A stretch of DNA of 63,957 nt from a virus. The notes under the pieces are model-generated. The model was not told the origin of the DNA. It did not search any database and worked only from the letters and a program-made list of their open reading frames with translations. Positions 24,455-31,337 of this stretch are shown in pieces (the first letter of the stretch is position 1; each line of letters begins with the position of its first letter). The stretch is taken from IMG/VR virus record IMGVR_UViG_3300028840_000655, positions 1 through 63,957 of that record; one strand, written 5' to 3'. The position numbers and the translations under genes are program-made.

Positions 24455-24490
24455 CTGTCGTGTCTCCGTTCGTGATTGGTTGATGACCGT

Positions 24491-24520
24491 AGGTTACTAC
24501 GTGAGCGTAGACGGCGTCAA
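24491..24520 (-). promoter_or_regulatory. Promoter P4 with embedded operator
   Basis: Minus strand TTGACG (24515-24520), 18-base spacer, TAACCT (24491-24496). The palindrome copy at 24497-24510 is CTACGTGAGCGTAG. Upstream, 24541-24554 holds the exact TTGACACCTGTCAC element also seen at 904. Confidence 0.75.
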
Positions 24521-24539
24521 GGGGTAATCGAGGCGAAGT

Positions 24540-25205
24540 GGTGACAGGTGTCAACGTCGGGTCCGGTTGCAGCGTGTCCCGGCGAAGAACCTTGCGTTCA
24601 CCCCGACGAGGGTTGGAACCCCGCCATCGAGTGCGACTCCACGCGTTCTGCTCGACAGGTTCTTGCTCCGGGGACGCCGGGGCGGGGCGGTTGGTCGGAC
24701 TCCCGAATACGGCTTGCGCCATCGGCTCCGGGTCCGACCTCATCGCGGTCCTGCTACCTGTGGGGGGTCTCCGCTGCCAATCGGGGCGGATGCGTTCCCA
24801 CGTCGCGGTGTCCGCGATGCTGTCTGGAAGAGAACCCCCGCCGAGAGCCGACTTCCTGTCGTCTTCGGTCCCTAATCAGCAATGCCCTTCGTCCGAACCG
24901 AGCCGGTAGTTCTGTCGATGCTGGCGACTCTCTGACCCGATGCCGGGGGAGCGGTCGTCGCTTGCCTTGCGACTTGCGGTCTCCCGTCTGTCGAGTTTCG
25001 AGTCGGCGTCTCCGTCGAACCCCTGCGGCTTCCTTGTTTGCTCGTCCCTTGCGGCGGCGAGTAGTGACTACTCCGGGGCACCCTCCCGGTCGTCCCTAGT
25101 TTCGACGTCGCTCACGTTGGCGGCGTGTCCGTAGTTCGACTCCCGGCGGGGGGTCTCTTCCGTCTGCTGGTCCGCGCTTTCGGCGCTCGCCGTTCTCTGT
25201 TGCAC
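24540..25205. other. About 650-bp stretch without a credible gene
   Basis: It lies downstream of leftward promoter P5 and upstream of P4. The open frames on either strand have compositions unlike the real genes here (Arg/Pro/Ser-rich, no start-associated box). Several GGTTC/GAACC sequences recur (for example near 24616, 24831, 24895 and 25018) and one (24600-24640) can fold a T-arm-like hairpin, but I could not complete a tRNA cloverleaf. It may encode one or more structured RNAs or be a decayed tRNA cluster. Confidence 0.45.
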
Positions 25206-25208
25206 GTA

Positions 25209-25238
25209 GTATGCGCCTACTCTGGCGTAGACGTCAAC
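25209..25238 (-). promoter_or_regulatory. Promoter P5 with embedded operator
   Basis: Minus strand TTGACG (25233-25238), 18-base spacer, CATACT (25209-25214). The palindrome copy CTACTCTGGCGTAG lies at 25218-25231. The GATTGAGCGGATTGG block lies upstream at 25247-25268, inside the end of the preceding gene. The first credible protein gene downstream is beyond P4, so its transcript would be mainly non-coding. Confidence 0.7.
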
Positions 25239-25542
25239 CCCCTCTAACTACACCAATCCGCTCAATCTCACGAGGGGGGTCGTCGAAGTCGTCGAACTTG
25301 AGCGAGATGGTCGCTTGCATCCGGACCGGACCTTCGTGTCGCATCATGCGCGCGTAGATGCGCGCGCCGATGAACGTCTCGAACGTGTCGAACAACCCGG
25401 TCAGGGCTTCGGACGAGAACGAGATGCCTTCGGCGCTCTCGATGCCTGCGACGCGCGGGTCGACGTCGCGGACGATGGAGAACGTCATCGCATCGTGGTC
25501 CCCGGCGGCGAGTTCGTCGAAGAGGTCGCGGTCAGACGACAT
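25234..25542 (-). CDS. Hypothetical acidic protein
   Basis: A 102-aa acidic protein (LFDELAAGDHDAM, later LKFDDFDDPPREIERIG). I took the ATG at 25540-25542, which follows GAGGAAG and overlaps the end of the upstream gene. The charge and size recall small phage DNA-mimic or inhibitor proteins, but that is only a resemblance. Its last codons overlap the -35 region of promoter P5. Confidence 0.55.
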   Translation of the reverse strand: MSSDRDLFDELAAGDHDAMTFSIVRDVDPRVAGIESAEGISFSSEALTGLFDTFETFIGARIYARMMRHEGPVRMQATISLKFDDFDDPPREIERIGVVRGG

Positions 25543-25822
25543 CGGGTCTTCCTCCGTCCTTGTCGGCGTACTGCCATTGCAGGGTCTCCGGGAGCGTGTC
25601 CGTCCCCGCCATCGCTTCTTGTACGCCGGAGAGCGAGGCGAAGTGGATGTCGTCTTGTCCGTCGAAGCGGACGCGCCTGACGACGAGACCACGACGCCAC
25701 AGGGACTCGACGGTCTCTGGCGTGCAGCCGATGGCGGCGACGAGTTGTCGTTCCGTGCGCGCGGGCACGTACGCGAGGAACCGGATGAGGCGGCGGTCCT
25801 GTTCGGTCAGGTCGTACTTCAT
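25532..25822 (-). CDS. Winged-helix DNA-binding protein
   Basis: A 96-aa protein. Residues 5-55 read LTEQDRRLIRFLAYVP, RTERQLVAAIG, TPETVESLWRRGLVVRR, that is helix, helix, recognition helix and start of a wing, like MarR/ArsR-type or phage winged-helix regulators. It is one of four small DNA-binding candidates in the leftward region and could act on the repeated operator. The ATG overlaps the stop of the zinc-ribbon gene upstream. Confidence 0.6.
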   Translation of the reverse strand: MKYDLTEQDRRLIRFLAYVPARTERQLVAAIGCTPETVESLWRRGLVVRRVRFDGQDDIHFASLSGVQEAMAGTDTLPETLQWQYADKDGGRPDVV

Positions 25823-25965
25823 CGGCGGCGTCTCGCGGTCTCGGTCACGACGTACGAGCGCAAGGCGCGCAAGGCGGACCAACACGGCTTGCACAGGTAG
25901 CGTCCTTCGGGCAGGAAGACGACGGCGGGCGCTTCGCCACAGTCGGCGCACGGACGCTCACTCAT
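25819..25965 (-). CDS. Small zinc-ribbon protein
   Basis: A 48-aa protein with CADC (6-9) and CKPC (25-28) spaced as a zinc ribbon, followed by a basic helix (LRALRSYVVTETARRRR). Stop and start codons overlap both neighbours, so three genes (25965, 25822, 25542) are translationally linked. It is too short to be found by a length filter but the context and cysteine spacing support it. Confidence 0.55.
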   Translation of the reverse strand: MSERPCADCGEAPAVVFLPEGRYLCKPCWSALRALRSYVVTETARRRR

Positions 25966-26137
25966 CGCTCGCCACGCGGACGCGTCGGGCTTCGTCGTAC
26001 CGGCGGAGTTCGGCGGGCTGGACGAACCAGTCGCGTCCGCGCTTCGTGGCCTTCAACTTGCCCTTGTGGACTTGCTGTCGCAGCGTCGCGGGGTTCACCC
26101 CCAACTTCGCGGCGGCTTCACTCAGGGTCAGCGGCAT
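25958..26137 (-). CDS. MerR/excisionase-type helix-turn-helix protein
   Basis: A 59-aa protein with the compact HTH_17 pattern: LTLSEAAAKLGVNPATLRQQ, then VHKGKLKATKRGRDWFVQPAEL. This fold is used by excisionases and small phage regulators. The ATG at 26135-26137 follows CGGAGAG; an upstream extension would read through the neighbour. With no integrase in the genome an excisionase role is unlikely, so a regulator or terminase-like accessory role is preferred. Confidence 0.75.
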   Translation of the reverse strand: MPLTLSEAAAKLGVNPATLRQQVHKGKLKATKRGRDWFVQPAELRRYDEARRVRVASDE

Positions 26138-26393
26138 CGCTCTCTCCGTTCTTGAGGTAGCCGAGCCGGAGGTCTTCGAGCCGGTCCTGCGCCATGCGGA
26201 AGCGTCGGGCTTCCATCCGCAGTTGGTCGACAGCCGTCCGGAGGGCGGGGGACAGGGCGCGGTTCGCATCGCGCGCCGGATTGGTCTCGTCGTTGAGCAG
26301 CGTGTCCGCTGCCGCGTCGAGTGTCACGCTCTCGGCGTGTAGGGCGGTCTCCGCCATGCGGAGCGCTTCGTCCGTGGATGGTCGGTTGCTCAT
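26118..26393 (-). CDS. Hypothetical helical protein
   Basis: A 91-aa protein that is alpha-helical almost throughout (EALRMAETALHAESVTLDAA, then QLRMEARRFRMAQDRLEDLR), suggesting a coiled coil. It overlaps the HTH gene by 20 bases at its 3' end and the next upstream gene by 4 bases. Unknown function. Confidence 0.55.
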   Translation of the reverse strand: MSNRPSTDEALRMAETALHAESVTLDAAADTLLNDETNPARDANRALSPALRTAVDQLRMEARRFRMAQDRLEDLRLGYLKNGESDAADPE

Positions 26394-26746
26394 TCGACTG
26401 CTTCCTCGATGGCGTTCGCGAGGGCGCGGAGCCGACCCGCCTTCGCGTGTGTTTGGAACTCCCGACTCGGCTGTCGGAACATGTCGTTCGCCTTCCGGTC
26501 AAGACCGGCGGCGGCGGACATGAGAGCGTCGGCGATGGCCGACAGGTCTCGCGCGTCAAGTTCGACGACGAGGCGGACGGGGTCGACGACCGCGCCGGTC
26601 GACAGGACCGGGACGCCGTCGATGGCCGTGACGCGGACCGTCGTCGCGTAGTGTTCGGGCTGGACGCATTCGGGGTAATCGAAGAGGCTCGAAGCCTCGT
26701 GGACGTTGACTTCGTGTCCGCAGGACAGCGTCGCTGTGACTGTCAT
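26390..26746 (-). CDS. Hypothetical protein
   Basis: A 118-aa protein: a beta-rich N-terminal half with CGHE at residues 9-12, then a helical C-terminal half (LSAIADALMSAAAGLDRKAN). It starts behind a CACGGAGACC box and is coupled to 26118-26393. Unknown function. Confidence 0.55.
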   Translation of the reverse strand: MTVTATLSCGHEVNVHEASSLFDYPECVQPEHYATTVRVTAIDGVPVLSTGAVVDPVRLVVELDARDLSAIADALMSAAAGLDRKANDMFRQPSREFQTHAKAGRLRALANAIEEAVE

Positions 26747-26772
26747 CTCGTGGTCTCCGTGTGTGGCTCCGG

Positions 26773-27000
26773 CTAGACAGCCGGAGCGTCCTTGATGACG
26801 GCGAGTTCGTCGCCGAACTGGAAGCCTGCCGAGCGCGAGACGCGCTTCTGGAAGTCGAAGCGGACCTCCGCGAGACCGCCACGCGCGCCGCTCGTGTCGA
26901 TGACACGGGTCACGACGCCTTCGTGTCCGGTCGGCAGATGCCGGACGCGCGCGCCGCGCTGGACGCGAGTGTCGAGAAGCGAGTAGTTGGGGTTGGTCAT
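26773..27000 (-). CDS. Hypothetical protein, small beta-barrel
   Basis: A 75-aa basic protein whose sequence (GARVRHLPTGHEGVVTRVID, then EVRFDFQKRVSR) is typical of a KOW/SH3-like barrel. It starts behind a GGGAGACC variant of the start-associated box. It is coupled by 4 bases to the gene at 26997. Possible nucleic-acid binding. Confidence 0.55.
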   Translation of the reverse strand: MTNPNYSLLDTRVQRGARVRHLPTGHEGVVTRVIDTSGARGGLAEVRFDFQKRVSRSAGFQFGDELAVIKDAPAV

Positions 27001-27155
27001 CGGGGGTCTCCCTTCGTGATGCGCTCCGCCTTCGCTTCGGCGGACCGCTGGTTGACGATGCTCTGGATGAGCAGCGCGCGCTTGTTGTTGACCTTCATGC
27101 CGTAGCGCTTGTTCTGGCGCTTGCGGTCTCGTGTGTCAGCGTGTCGGTCGGTCAT
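26997..27155 (-). CDS. Small basic protein, first gene behind P6
   Basis: A 52-aa, very basic protein (DRHADTRDRKRQNKRYGMKV), probably nucleic-acid binding. It starts behind CACGAACGGAGACC and is the first gene after operator-bearing promoter P6, heading the leftward operon that contains the HTH, zinc-ribbon and winged-helix genes. Confidence 0.55.
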   Translation of the reverse strand: MTDRHADTRDRKRQNKRYGMKVNNKRALLIQSIVNQRSAEAKAERITKGDPR

Positions 27156-27188
27156 CGTTTGGTCTCCGTTCGTGGTGGCGATATGGGA

Positions 27189-27217
27189 ACCATACGCTAG
27201 CGTAGACATGGCGTCAA
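27189..27217 (-). promoter_or_regulatory. Promoter P6 with embedded operator
   Basis: Minus strand TTGACG (27212-27217), 17-base spacer, TATGGT (27189-27194). The palindrome copy TACGCTAGCGTAG lies at 27193-27205, overlapping the -10. Confidence 0.75.
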
Positions 27218-27375
27218 GACCTAATCCGTGGTACTTGTTGCGGCAAGGCACCATGACCGTCGTGCTACCATGCGTTCCACGCGCCGCAGCCGGGGTCGGT
27301 GCGCCGCGACATCCGGAGTCGAGAAACCGTCCGGGCGCGCAACCCGGAACCCCGGCGATAACACGGAGGGAACTC

Positions 27376-27678
27376 GTGCCAGAACGCATCCCGGTCGCCG
27401 TGACGACCCCCAACCCGCAGGGCGGCACGGTCACGCAGACCGTCTCATTCCAAGGCATCCCGCAGGCGAACGACATCATCCGCGTCGGTCAGCGGACGTG
27501 GATGGTCGCGCGCGTCAACTGGACGCCGGTCCGCGAGCCGTGGGAGATTGGCGTCGAACTCGTCCTGTCTCCGCTCGACGCTCCGCAGCCGCAGCCGCAG
27601 CCGCAGCCACACGCGCATGAAGAGGACGAGGCTCCGACCACGCGCAAGACGCGGCGGAAGACAGCGAAGGCGAACTAG
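27376..27678 (+). CDS. Hypothetical protein with PQ-repeat tail
   Basis: A 100-aa protein starting at a GTG six bases after GGAGGG. Residues 1-70 are beta-rich (VAVTTPNPQGGTVTQTVSFQ, then TWMVARVNWTPV); then four Pro-Gln repeats and a basic tail (TRKTRRKTAKAN). It is the only rightward gene between two leftward operons. It overlaps the gene on the other strand by four bases at its 3' end. The frame is open further upstream but without a start-associated box. Unknown function. Confidence 0.5.
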   Translation: MPERIPVAVTTPNPQGGTVTQTVSFQGIPQANDIIRVGQRTWMVARVNWTPVREPWEIGVELVLSPLDAPQPQPQPQPHAHEEDEAPTTRKTRRKTAKAN

Positions 27679-28064
27679 ATGCGGTAGACGTTCTCGCCGT
27701 GTGCGAGTAGCGTCAGGACGCGACGACCGACCGGCTCCCAGACCTTCGGGTCGACGGAGCCGGTCGTTTGCGCTGCGCCGATGGCGTCGTTGAGGTCGGT
27801 CGCCAGACCTCCGACGTTCTCGCTGTAGGACTTGAGGAACGAGGCGCGCTCCGACCGCGTCAGATGCTCCGGCACCGGCTCCAACTCCGCGAGCCATTCC
27901 AACTCGACCCCGACCCACGTCGCGAGGCGTTCGACGGCGGGACCGATGTTGCGGCTCTTCCCGTCCGCTCCGTCGAGTAGGTCGCCACGGATGGCGAAGA
28001 GGGTCTTCGTCGACCATCCGACGTGCGTCTTGATGCTGCCCTTCGTCCAGACCTTCGGCGTCAT
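27675..28064 (-). CDS. Possible DNA-binding regulator
   Basis: A 129-aa protein whose ATG overlaps the stop of the winged-helix gene (ATGA), so the two are made together. The first half (IKTHVGWSTKTLFAIRGD, then VERLATWVGVELEWLAELE) resembles the end of a Cro/C1-type HTH domain, where 'LA..LGV...WL' is common. The match is weak. Its linkage to a winged-helix gene and to the 28581-28630 operators makes it a candidate switch component. An ATG three codons upstream (28073) is possible. Confidence 0.5.
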   Translation of the reverse strand: MTPKVWTKGSIKTHVGWSTKTLFAIRGDLLDGADGKSRNIGPAVERLATWVGVELEWLAELEPVPEHLTRSERASFLKSYSENVGGLATDLNDAIGAAQTTGSVDPKVWEPVGRRVLTLLAHGENVYRI

Positions 28065-28492
28065 CGCTGCCATCGCTCTCGCAGTTCCTCCCACGCTCTC
28101 ATCCCGTCGACCGCTGGCGTCAATGTTCGGACCGCATCTACGGGAGAACTCTTACAGGATGAACTGTTAGACGTGATTGCGGGGCGAACATTCACCGGAC
28201 GACGCCGGTTCTGGACGTCGGGAGCGAGGACGAACCGGGTCCATCCGTAGCGTCCGCGCTTCGTGGTCAGGCGACCGAAGCCGATGCGGGCGAAGAACCG
28301 GAGGACGTCGTTCAGGCGGGACAGGGAGTAGCCGACGATGCGGGCGACCGTGCGTTGGTCGAACTTCCGACCCCCGGCGACGGTCAGGAGTAGCGCGTGT
28401 TCTCGCGCTGTCAGATGCCACTCGCGGTCCATGTTTGCCGCGTAGACGGTCACGACGCCGGGGTCGCCGAGACGGGGGATGCCGTAGGTCAT
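28061..28492 (-). CDS. Winged-helix transcriptional regulator (candidate repressor)
   Basis: A 143-aa protein. Residues 18-75 read EWHLTAREHALLLTVAGG, DQRTVARIVGYSLSRLNDVLR, then FARIGFGRLTTKRGRYG, a typical winged helix with a basic wing. I chose the ATG behind AAGGAGCAAC. It is transcribed away from 28742, and the intergenic region has two palindromic sites (28581-28630), a layout expected of an autoregulated switch. A promoter (TTGCGT ... TAGGCT, about 28548-28577) can be drawn. Best candidate for a master regulator; it may instead act only locally. Confidence 0.65.
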   Translation of the reverse strand: MTYGIPRLGDPGVVTVYAANMDREWHLTAREHALLLTVAGGRKFDQRTVARIVGYSLSRLNDVLRFFARIGFGRLTTKRGRYGWTRFVLAPDVQNRRRPVNVRPAITSNSSSCKSSPVDAVRTLTPAVDGMRAWEELRERWQR

Positions 28493-28580
28493 GTTGCTCC
28501 TTGCGATGCGGTAGACCGTCACGCGAGGTCGGGTCTCTTGGGACGTCGGAGCCTACACCGTCGACGCTGGCGAACGCAAC

Positions 28581-28630
28581 TCGACTACATGTTGTGGTCG
28601 CTCGACGCTTGCACCACTACATGTTGTGGT
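28581..28630. promoter_or_regulatory. Two palindromic operator sites in a divergent region
   Basis: The 18-mer at 28613-28630, ACCACTACATGTTGTGGT, is an inverted repeat with one mismatched pair. Its right 15 bases recur exactly at 28584-28598, 32 bp away (about three helical turns). The right copy sits between a TTGCAC (28609-28614) and a TATACG (28630-28635) on the plus strand. This palindrome differs from the one in P1-P11. Confidence 0.7.
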
Positions 28631-28741
28631 ATACGCTGGCAGAGACTCCTGCGATAGCGGGACTGTCACGCGCGGGCATAAGAGGCATCGGACTGTGGTC
28701 ACAGGGTCCGGTGCCTTGCTCGTTGCAGGGAGGAACGAGCG

Positions 28742-28951
28742 ATGGAGTATCGCGGACGACTCGTCGAGTGCGACGTCTGCGGCGCTCTCCGTGAGCGGCG
28801 CGACATCGGTCCGACGATGACATACGACCCGGAGACGAAGTACACGGCGGTCATGCGCTGTCGCGACCGCTCGGCGTGCGAGGCGCGCGCGTCATCCCCC
28901 GAAGACGATGGTCGCGTGCGCGTGCGCCGGGGTATCCTCGTCATCGCATAG
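28742..28951 (+). CDS. Small zinc-binding protein
   Basis: A 69-aa protein with CDVC (10-13) and two later cysteines (CRDRSAC), so four possible zinc ligands, and an arginine-rich C-terminus. It starts after GGGAGGAACGAG and is the first gene right of the divergent operator region. Unknown function; position suggests early expression or regulation. Confidence 0.6.
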   Translation: MEYRGRLVECDVCGALRERRDIGPTMTYDPETKYTAVMRCRDRSACEARASSPEDDGRVRVRRGILVIA

Positions 28952-28971
28952 CACGCACGGAGGAACCCGTC

Positions 28972-29193
28972 ATGCCAGACCATGACGTCGAGATGCACCC
29001 GATGAGAGCGCACTCAGGGGGAGTCACCGTCCGCATGGATTGGGGCGGCGGCTTCTGCGACACGGTCGGTTGGCACGTCATCCCTGAGAAGAACGACCTC
29101 GTCGAATGCGGCGACACGCTCTACAAGGTCCAGACGCGACGCTTCGACTCCGACGAGCCGAACGTCATCGTCCTCATCCTCGAAGCGCTCTAA
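28972..29193 (+). CDS. Hypothetical protein
   Basis: A 73-aa protein with a beta-rich sequence (GGVTVRMDWGGGFCDTVGWH, then DTLYKVQTRRFD). It begins after CACGGAGGAACCC, 20 bases downstream of the previous gene, and is probably cotranscribed with it. Unknown function. Confidence 0.55.
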   Translation: MPDHDVEMHPMRAHSGGVTVRMDWGGGFCDTVGWHVIPEKNDLVECGDTLYKVQTRRFDSDEPNVIVLILEAL

Positions 29194-29198
29194 CCCGT

Positions 29199-29268
29199 CA
29201 AACCCGGTGCGATATTGAACGCTTAGGCGTGCAAGCGTCCAAACCCGGTGCGATATTGAACGCTTAGG
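29199..29268. repeat. Two 29-bp direct repeats
   Basis: The repeat CAAACCCGGTGCGATATTGA plus ACGCTTAGG occurs at 29199-29227 and 29240-29268, 41 bp apart (about four helical turns), between the gene at 29193 and the promoter at 29298. The core is richer in A and T than the surroundings. Candidate iterons or binding sites. Confidence 0.8.
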
Positions 29269-29277
29269 ATGTCGCGC

Positions 29278-29327
29278 GATTGGGCGGATTGGTGTAGTTG
29301 ACACGTTCTTGACAGCCGTGCTAATGT
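29278..29327 (+). promoter_or_regulatory. Strong promoter of the DUF932 gene
   Basis: TTGACA (29298-29303), 18-base spacer, TAATGT (29322-29327). A GATTGGGCGGATTGGTGTAG block (29278-29297) abuts the -35 and is shared with P2 and P5. A second TTGACA lies at 29309. It has no copy of the palindromic operator, unlike P1-P11. Confidence 0.75.
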
Positions 29328-29437
29328 GCATGGCACAAGGCAGCGCGGACCGCCAAGCGAACTCCCCGCAAGGGGACAGCAGAAGGGTCCGGGGGACTAA
29401 CCTCCGGACTCCCCGCACAGCACGAAGGGAGACCAGA
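29328..29437 (+). promoter_or_regulatory. Structured 5' leader
   Basis: About 100 bases from the likely start of transcription to the DUF932 ATG. It can fold CCCC-GCAA-GGGG (29363-29374) and a second hairpin with GTCCGG/CCGGAC arms (about 29388-29410), both GC-rich, ending in a GAAGGGAGACC start box. Such a leader could control translation or stabilise an abundant early mRNA. Confidence 0.5.
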
Positions 29438-30490
29438 ATGACGGTCATCTCACCCGAACGAGTCGCAGTCGCGCAGACTGAGGACCGTTCCCTCCCGTGG
29501 ATTGGTCACGGCGAGAACATCACTCAGGTCGACGGTCTCATGACCGCACAGGAAGTCATCGACGCAGCCGGTCTCGGCTGGACGACCCGCAAGGTCTCGC
29601 TCATGACGCAGGAACACGTCCCGGTCCCCGGCAAGTTCGCCGTGGTCCGCGAGGACAACGGGTTCCCGCTCGGCGTGGTCGGCGAGAAGTACGTCGAGGT
29701 TTGGAACGAGGACGCCTTCGACTTCGCGAACGGCATCGTCGCCAGCGACGGCAACCAGTTCGTCGCAGGCGGACAGGTCGACGACGGTCGTCAGGTCTTC
29801 CTCGTCATCGACCTCGGCGCGGTCGAGCCAATCACCATCGAGGGCGACCCCGGCTTCAAGACGTACCTCATCATCCGGACGTCGCACGACGGCTCGTGCG
29901 CGCTGTCGGGCATGGTGACGCCGGTCCGTCTCCGCTGCCGGAACATGCTCAACCTCGCCATCTCGCAGGCAATCAGCCGGTTCAGCATCCGGCACAGCGG
30001 CAACATCGAGAGCAAGATGACCGCTGCTCGCAACGCTCTCGGCATCTCGGTCGACTACATGCGCCGGTTCGAGATTGTCGCCAACTCCCTCATCGACACG
30101 AAGGTCTCGGACGACCGCGCAGAAGCCATCTTCCGCGACGCCTTCTCGATGAAGGACTCCATCGAAGAGAAGGGCGAAGACTCCGACCGCTACGTCAACC
30201 ACGCAGCGACGCGGACCTTCGACCGCTACATCGACGCTCCCGACCTCGCGCACATCCGGGGCACCGGCTGGGGCGTGGTCAACGCGGTCGCCGAGTTCAT
30301 CGACCACGACCGCACCTACGGCAAGGGCGCGGACCGCAACGCTCTCGACGTCAAGACCACGTCGGTCCTGTGGGGTCAGGGCGCGAACATCCTCAATCGC
30401 ACTCTCGCTCTCGTCGACCCGGTACTCGCCGACCGGCGGGTCGCGCGGCAGGCGGACAAGTTCCGCAACCGCGTCGAGGTCGTCGCCTAG
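29438..30490 (+). CDS. DUF932/TIGR03299-type phage-plasmid protein
   Basis: A 350-aa protein of the DUF932 family (TIGR03299, phage/plasmid-like). The core PVPGKFAVVREDNGFPLGVVG ends one recognised block; further on lie a LIIRTSHDGSCALSGMVTPVRLRCRNM stretch and a HSGNIESKM element that are conserved in the family, which is common in actinophages. Role unknown; abundant early expression is suggested by the strong promoter, structured leader and paired terminators that isolate this gene as its own unit. No catalytic motif visible. Confidence 0.8.
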   Translation: MTVISPERVAVAQTEDRSLPWIGHGENITQVDGLMTAQEVIDAAGLGWTTRKVSLMTQEHVPVPGKFAVVREDNGFPLGVVGEKYVEVWNEDAFDFANGIVASDGNQFVAGGQVDDGRQVFLVIDLGAVEPITIEGDPGFKTYLIIRTSHDGSCALSGMVTPVRLRCRNMLNLAISQAISRFSIRHSGNIESKMTAARNALGISVDYMRRFEIVANSLIDTKVSDDRAEAIFRDAFSMKDSIEEKGEDSDRYVNHAATRTFDRYIDAPDLAHIRGTGWGVVNAVAEFIDHDRTYGKGADRNALDVKTTSVLWGQGANILNRTLALVDPVLADRRVARQADKFRNRVEVVA

Positions 30491-30502
30491 CGCTTACACC
30501 GA

Positions 30503-30585
30503 GCCGGGGGGTTCCGGACTCCTCCTTCCCCCCGGCACCATTCGTGGGCAACGGCACCCCCGGCGGTCTTCGGACTAGCCGGGGG
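30503..30585 (+). terminator. Tandem hairpins after the DUF932 gene
   Basis: GCCGGGGGG (30503-30511) pairs with CCCCCCGGC (30528-30536); then CCCCCGGC (30557-30564) pairs with GCCGGGGG (30578-30585). No U-tract follows either. The four arms can also pair crosswise, which allows alternative folds. Most likely a double terminator. Confidence 0.6.
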
Positions 30586-30623
30586 GCTGTTGCGTGTGGT
30601 CAACACGGCGTCGCGATTGGGGG

Positions 30624-30652
30624 TTGACGCGTCTACGCTGGCGTAGTAATCT
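30624..30652 (+). promoter_or_regulatory. Promoter P7 with embedded operator
   Basis: TTGACG (30624-30629), 17-base spacer, TAATCT (30647-30652). The spacer is almost filled by CTACGCTGGCGTAG (30633-30646). GATTGGGGG abuts the -35 on the left. Confidence 0.85.
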
Positions 30653-30693
30653 GACGATGTCATCAAGACACACACACACGAACGGAGACCCAA

Positions 30694-31056
30694 ATGAGCC
30701 TCGACTACACCCCCACTCGCAGCAATCACAGCATCAAGCGCGGCACCCGCTTCGCTCTCACCTTCTACAAGACGGACGGCTCCATTCAATGCACTTGGAC
30801 CGGACGCAAGTCGAGCAACGTCAAGGGTCGCCCCGGCGTCATCAAGGTCGTCGGCGAGTACGTCGACTGGAAGGGCGGCATCTACGTCGACCTCAACAAC
30901 CTCAACCGCCAGTTCATGAGCATCACCCCCATCTCGAAGACCCGTCCCGCGTTCTACATCGACGAGGCGCGCGAGGTCCGCGAGGTCGAGAACCACGGCA
31001 CCTACCGCGTCTTCGAGATGCGGAAGCCGGGAGACTTCCTCCCGGAGCGTCAGTAG
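30694..31056 (+). CDS. Hypothetical protein, first gene behind P7
   Basis: A 120-aa basic beta-rich protein (TRFALTFYKTDGSIQCTWTG, then RPGVIKVVGEYVDWKGGIYV). It begins behind CACGAACGGAGACCC. Unknown function; it heads a three-gene run with the genes at 31114 and 31338. Confidence 0.6.
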   Translation: MSLDYTPTRSNHSIKRGTRFALTFYKTDGSIQCTWTGRKSSNVKGRPGVIKVVGEYVDWKGGIYVDLNNLNRQFMSITPISKTRPAFYIDEAREVREVENHGTYRVFEMRKPGDFLPERQ

Positions 31057-31113
31057 TCACGAAGGTAGTCACCGGGGGGTCGCCAGACCCCCCACAACGA
31101 ACGGAGAGCCACG

Positions 31114-31335
31114 ATGAAGCGACCAGTCGACACGATGACCATTACCGGACCAGTCGGGTCTCGCGTGGTCTCTGGCACCGGCACGTACGTCGACGGCTCC
31201 GTCTACTTCGGCTCCGCCGAGTTCGAGGCCGAGCGCGGCGAGACCTTCGCCGAGTTCATGGTCCGGATGGAGACCGAGCCTGCTCCCGCCGGGGAGCCTG
31301 CGGAGTTCTTCACCACAGTCAGGAAGGGGCGCTAG
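31114..31335 (+). CDS. Hypothetical small protein
   Basis: A 73-aa protein: basic N-terminus, a Thr/Gly/Val-rich middle (GSRVVSGTGTYVDGSVYFGS) and an acidic-proline C-terminus. It starts behind an ACGAACGGAGAGCC variant of the start-associated box. Unknown function. Confidence 0.55.
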   Translation: MKRPVDTMTITGPVGSRVVSGTGTYVDGSVYFGSAEFEAERGETFAEFMVRMETEPAPAGEPAEFFTTVRKGR

Positions 31336-31337
31336 TC

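Noticed and set aside
24600-24660. A T-arm-like hairpin on the minus strand suggesting a tRNA
   Set aside because: The T-loop lacks the purine at position 57, the acceptor end has a mismatch, and no convincing D-arm or anticodon stem can be drawn.
29199-29268. CRISPR-like direct repeats
   Set aside because: Only two units with a 12-base spacer and no cas genes; far from the layout of an array.
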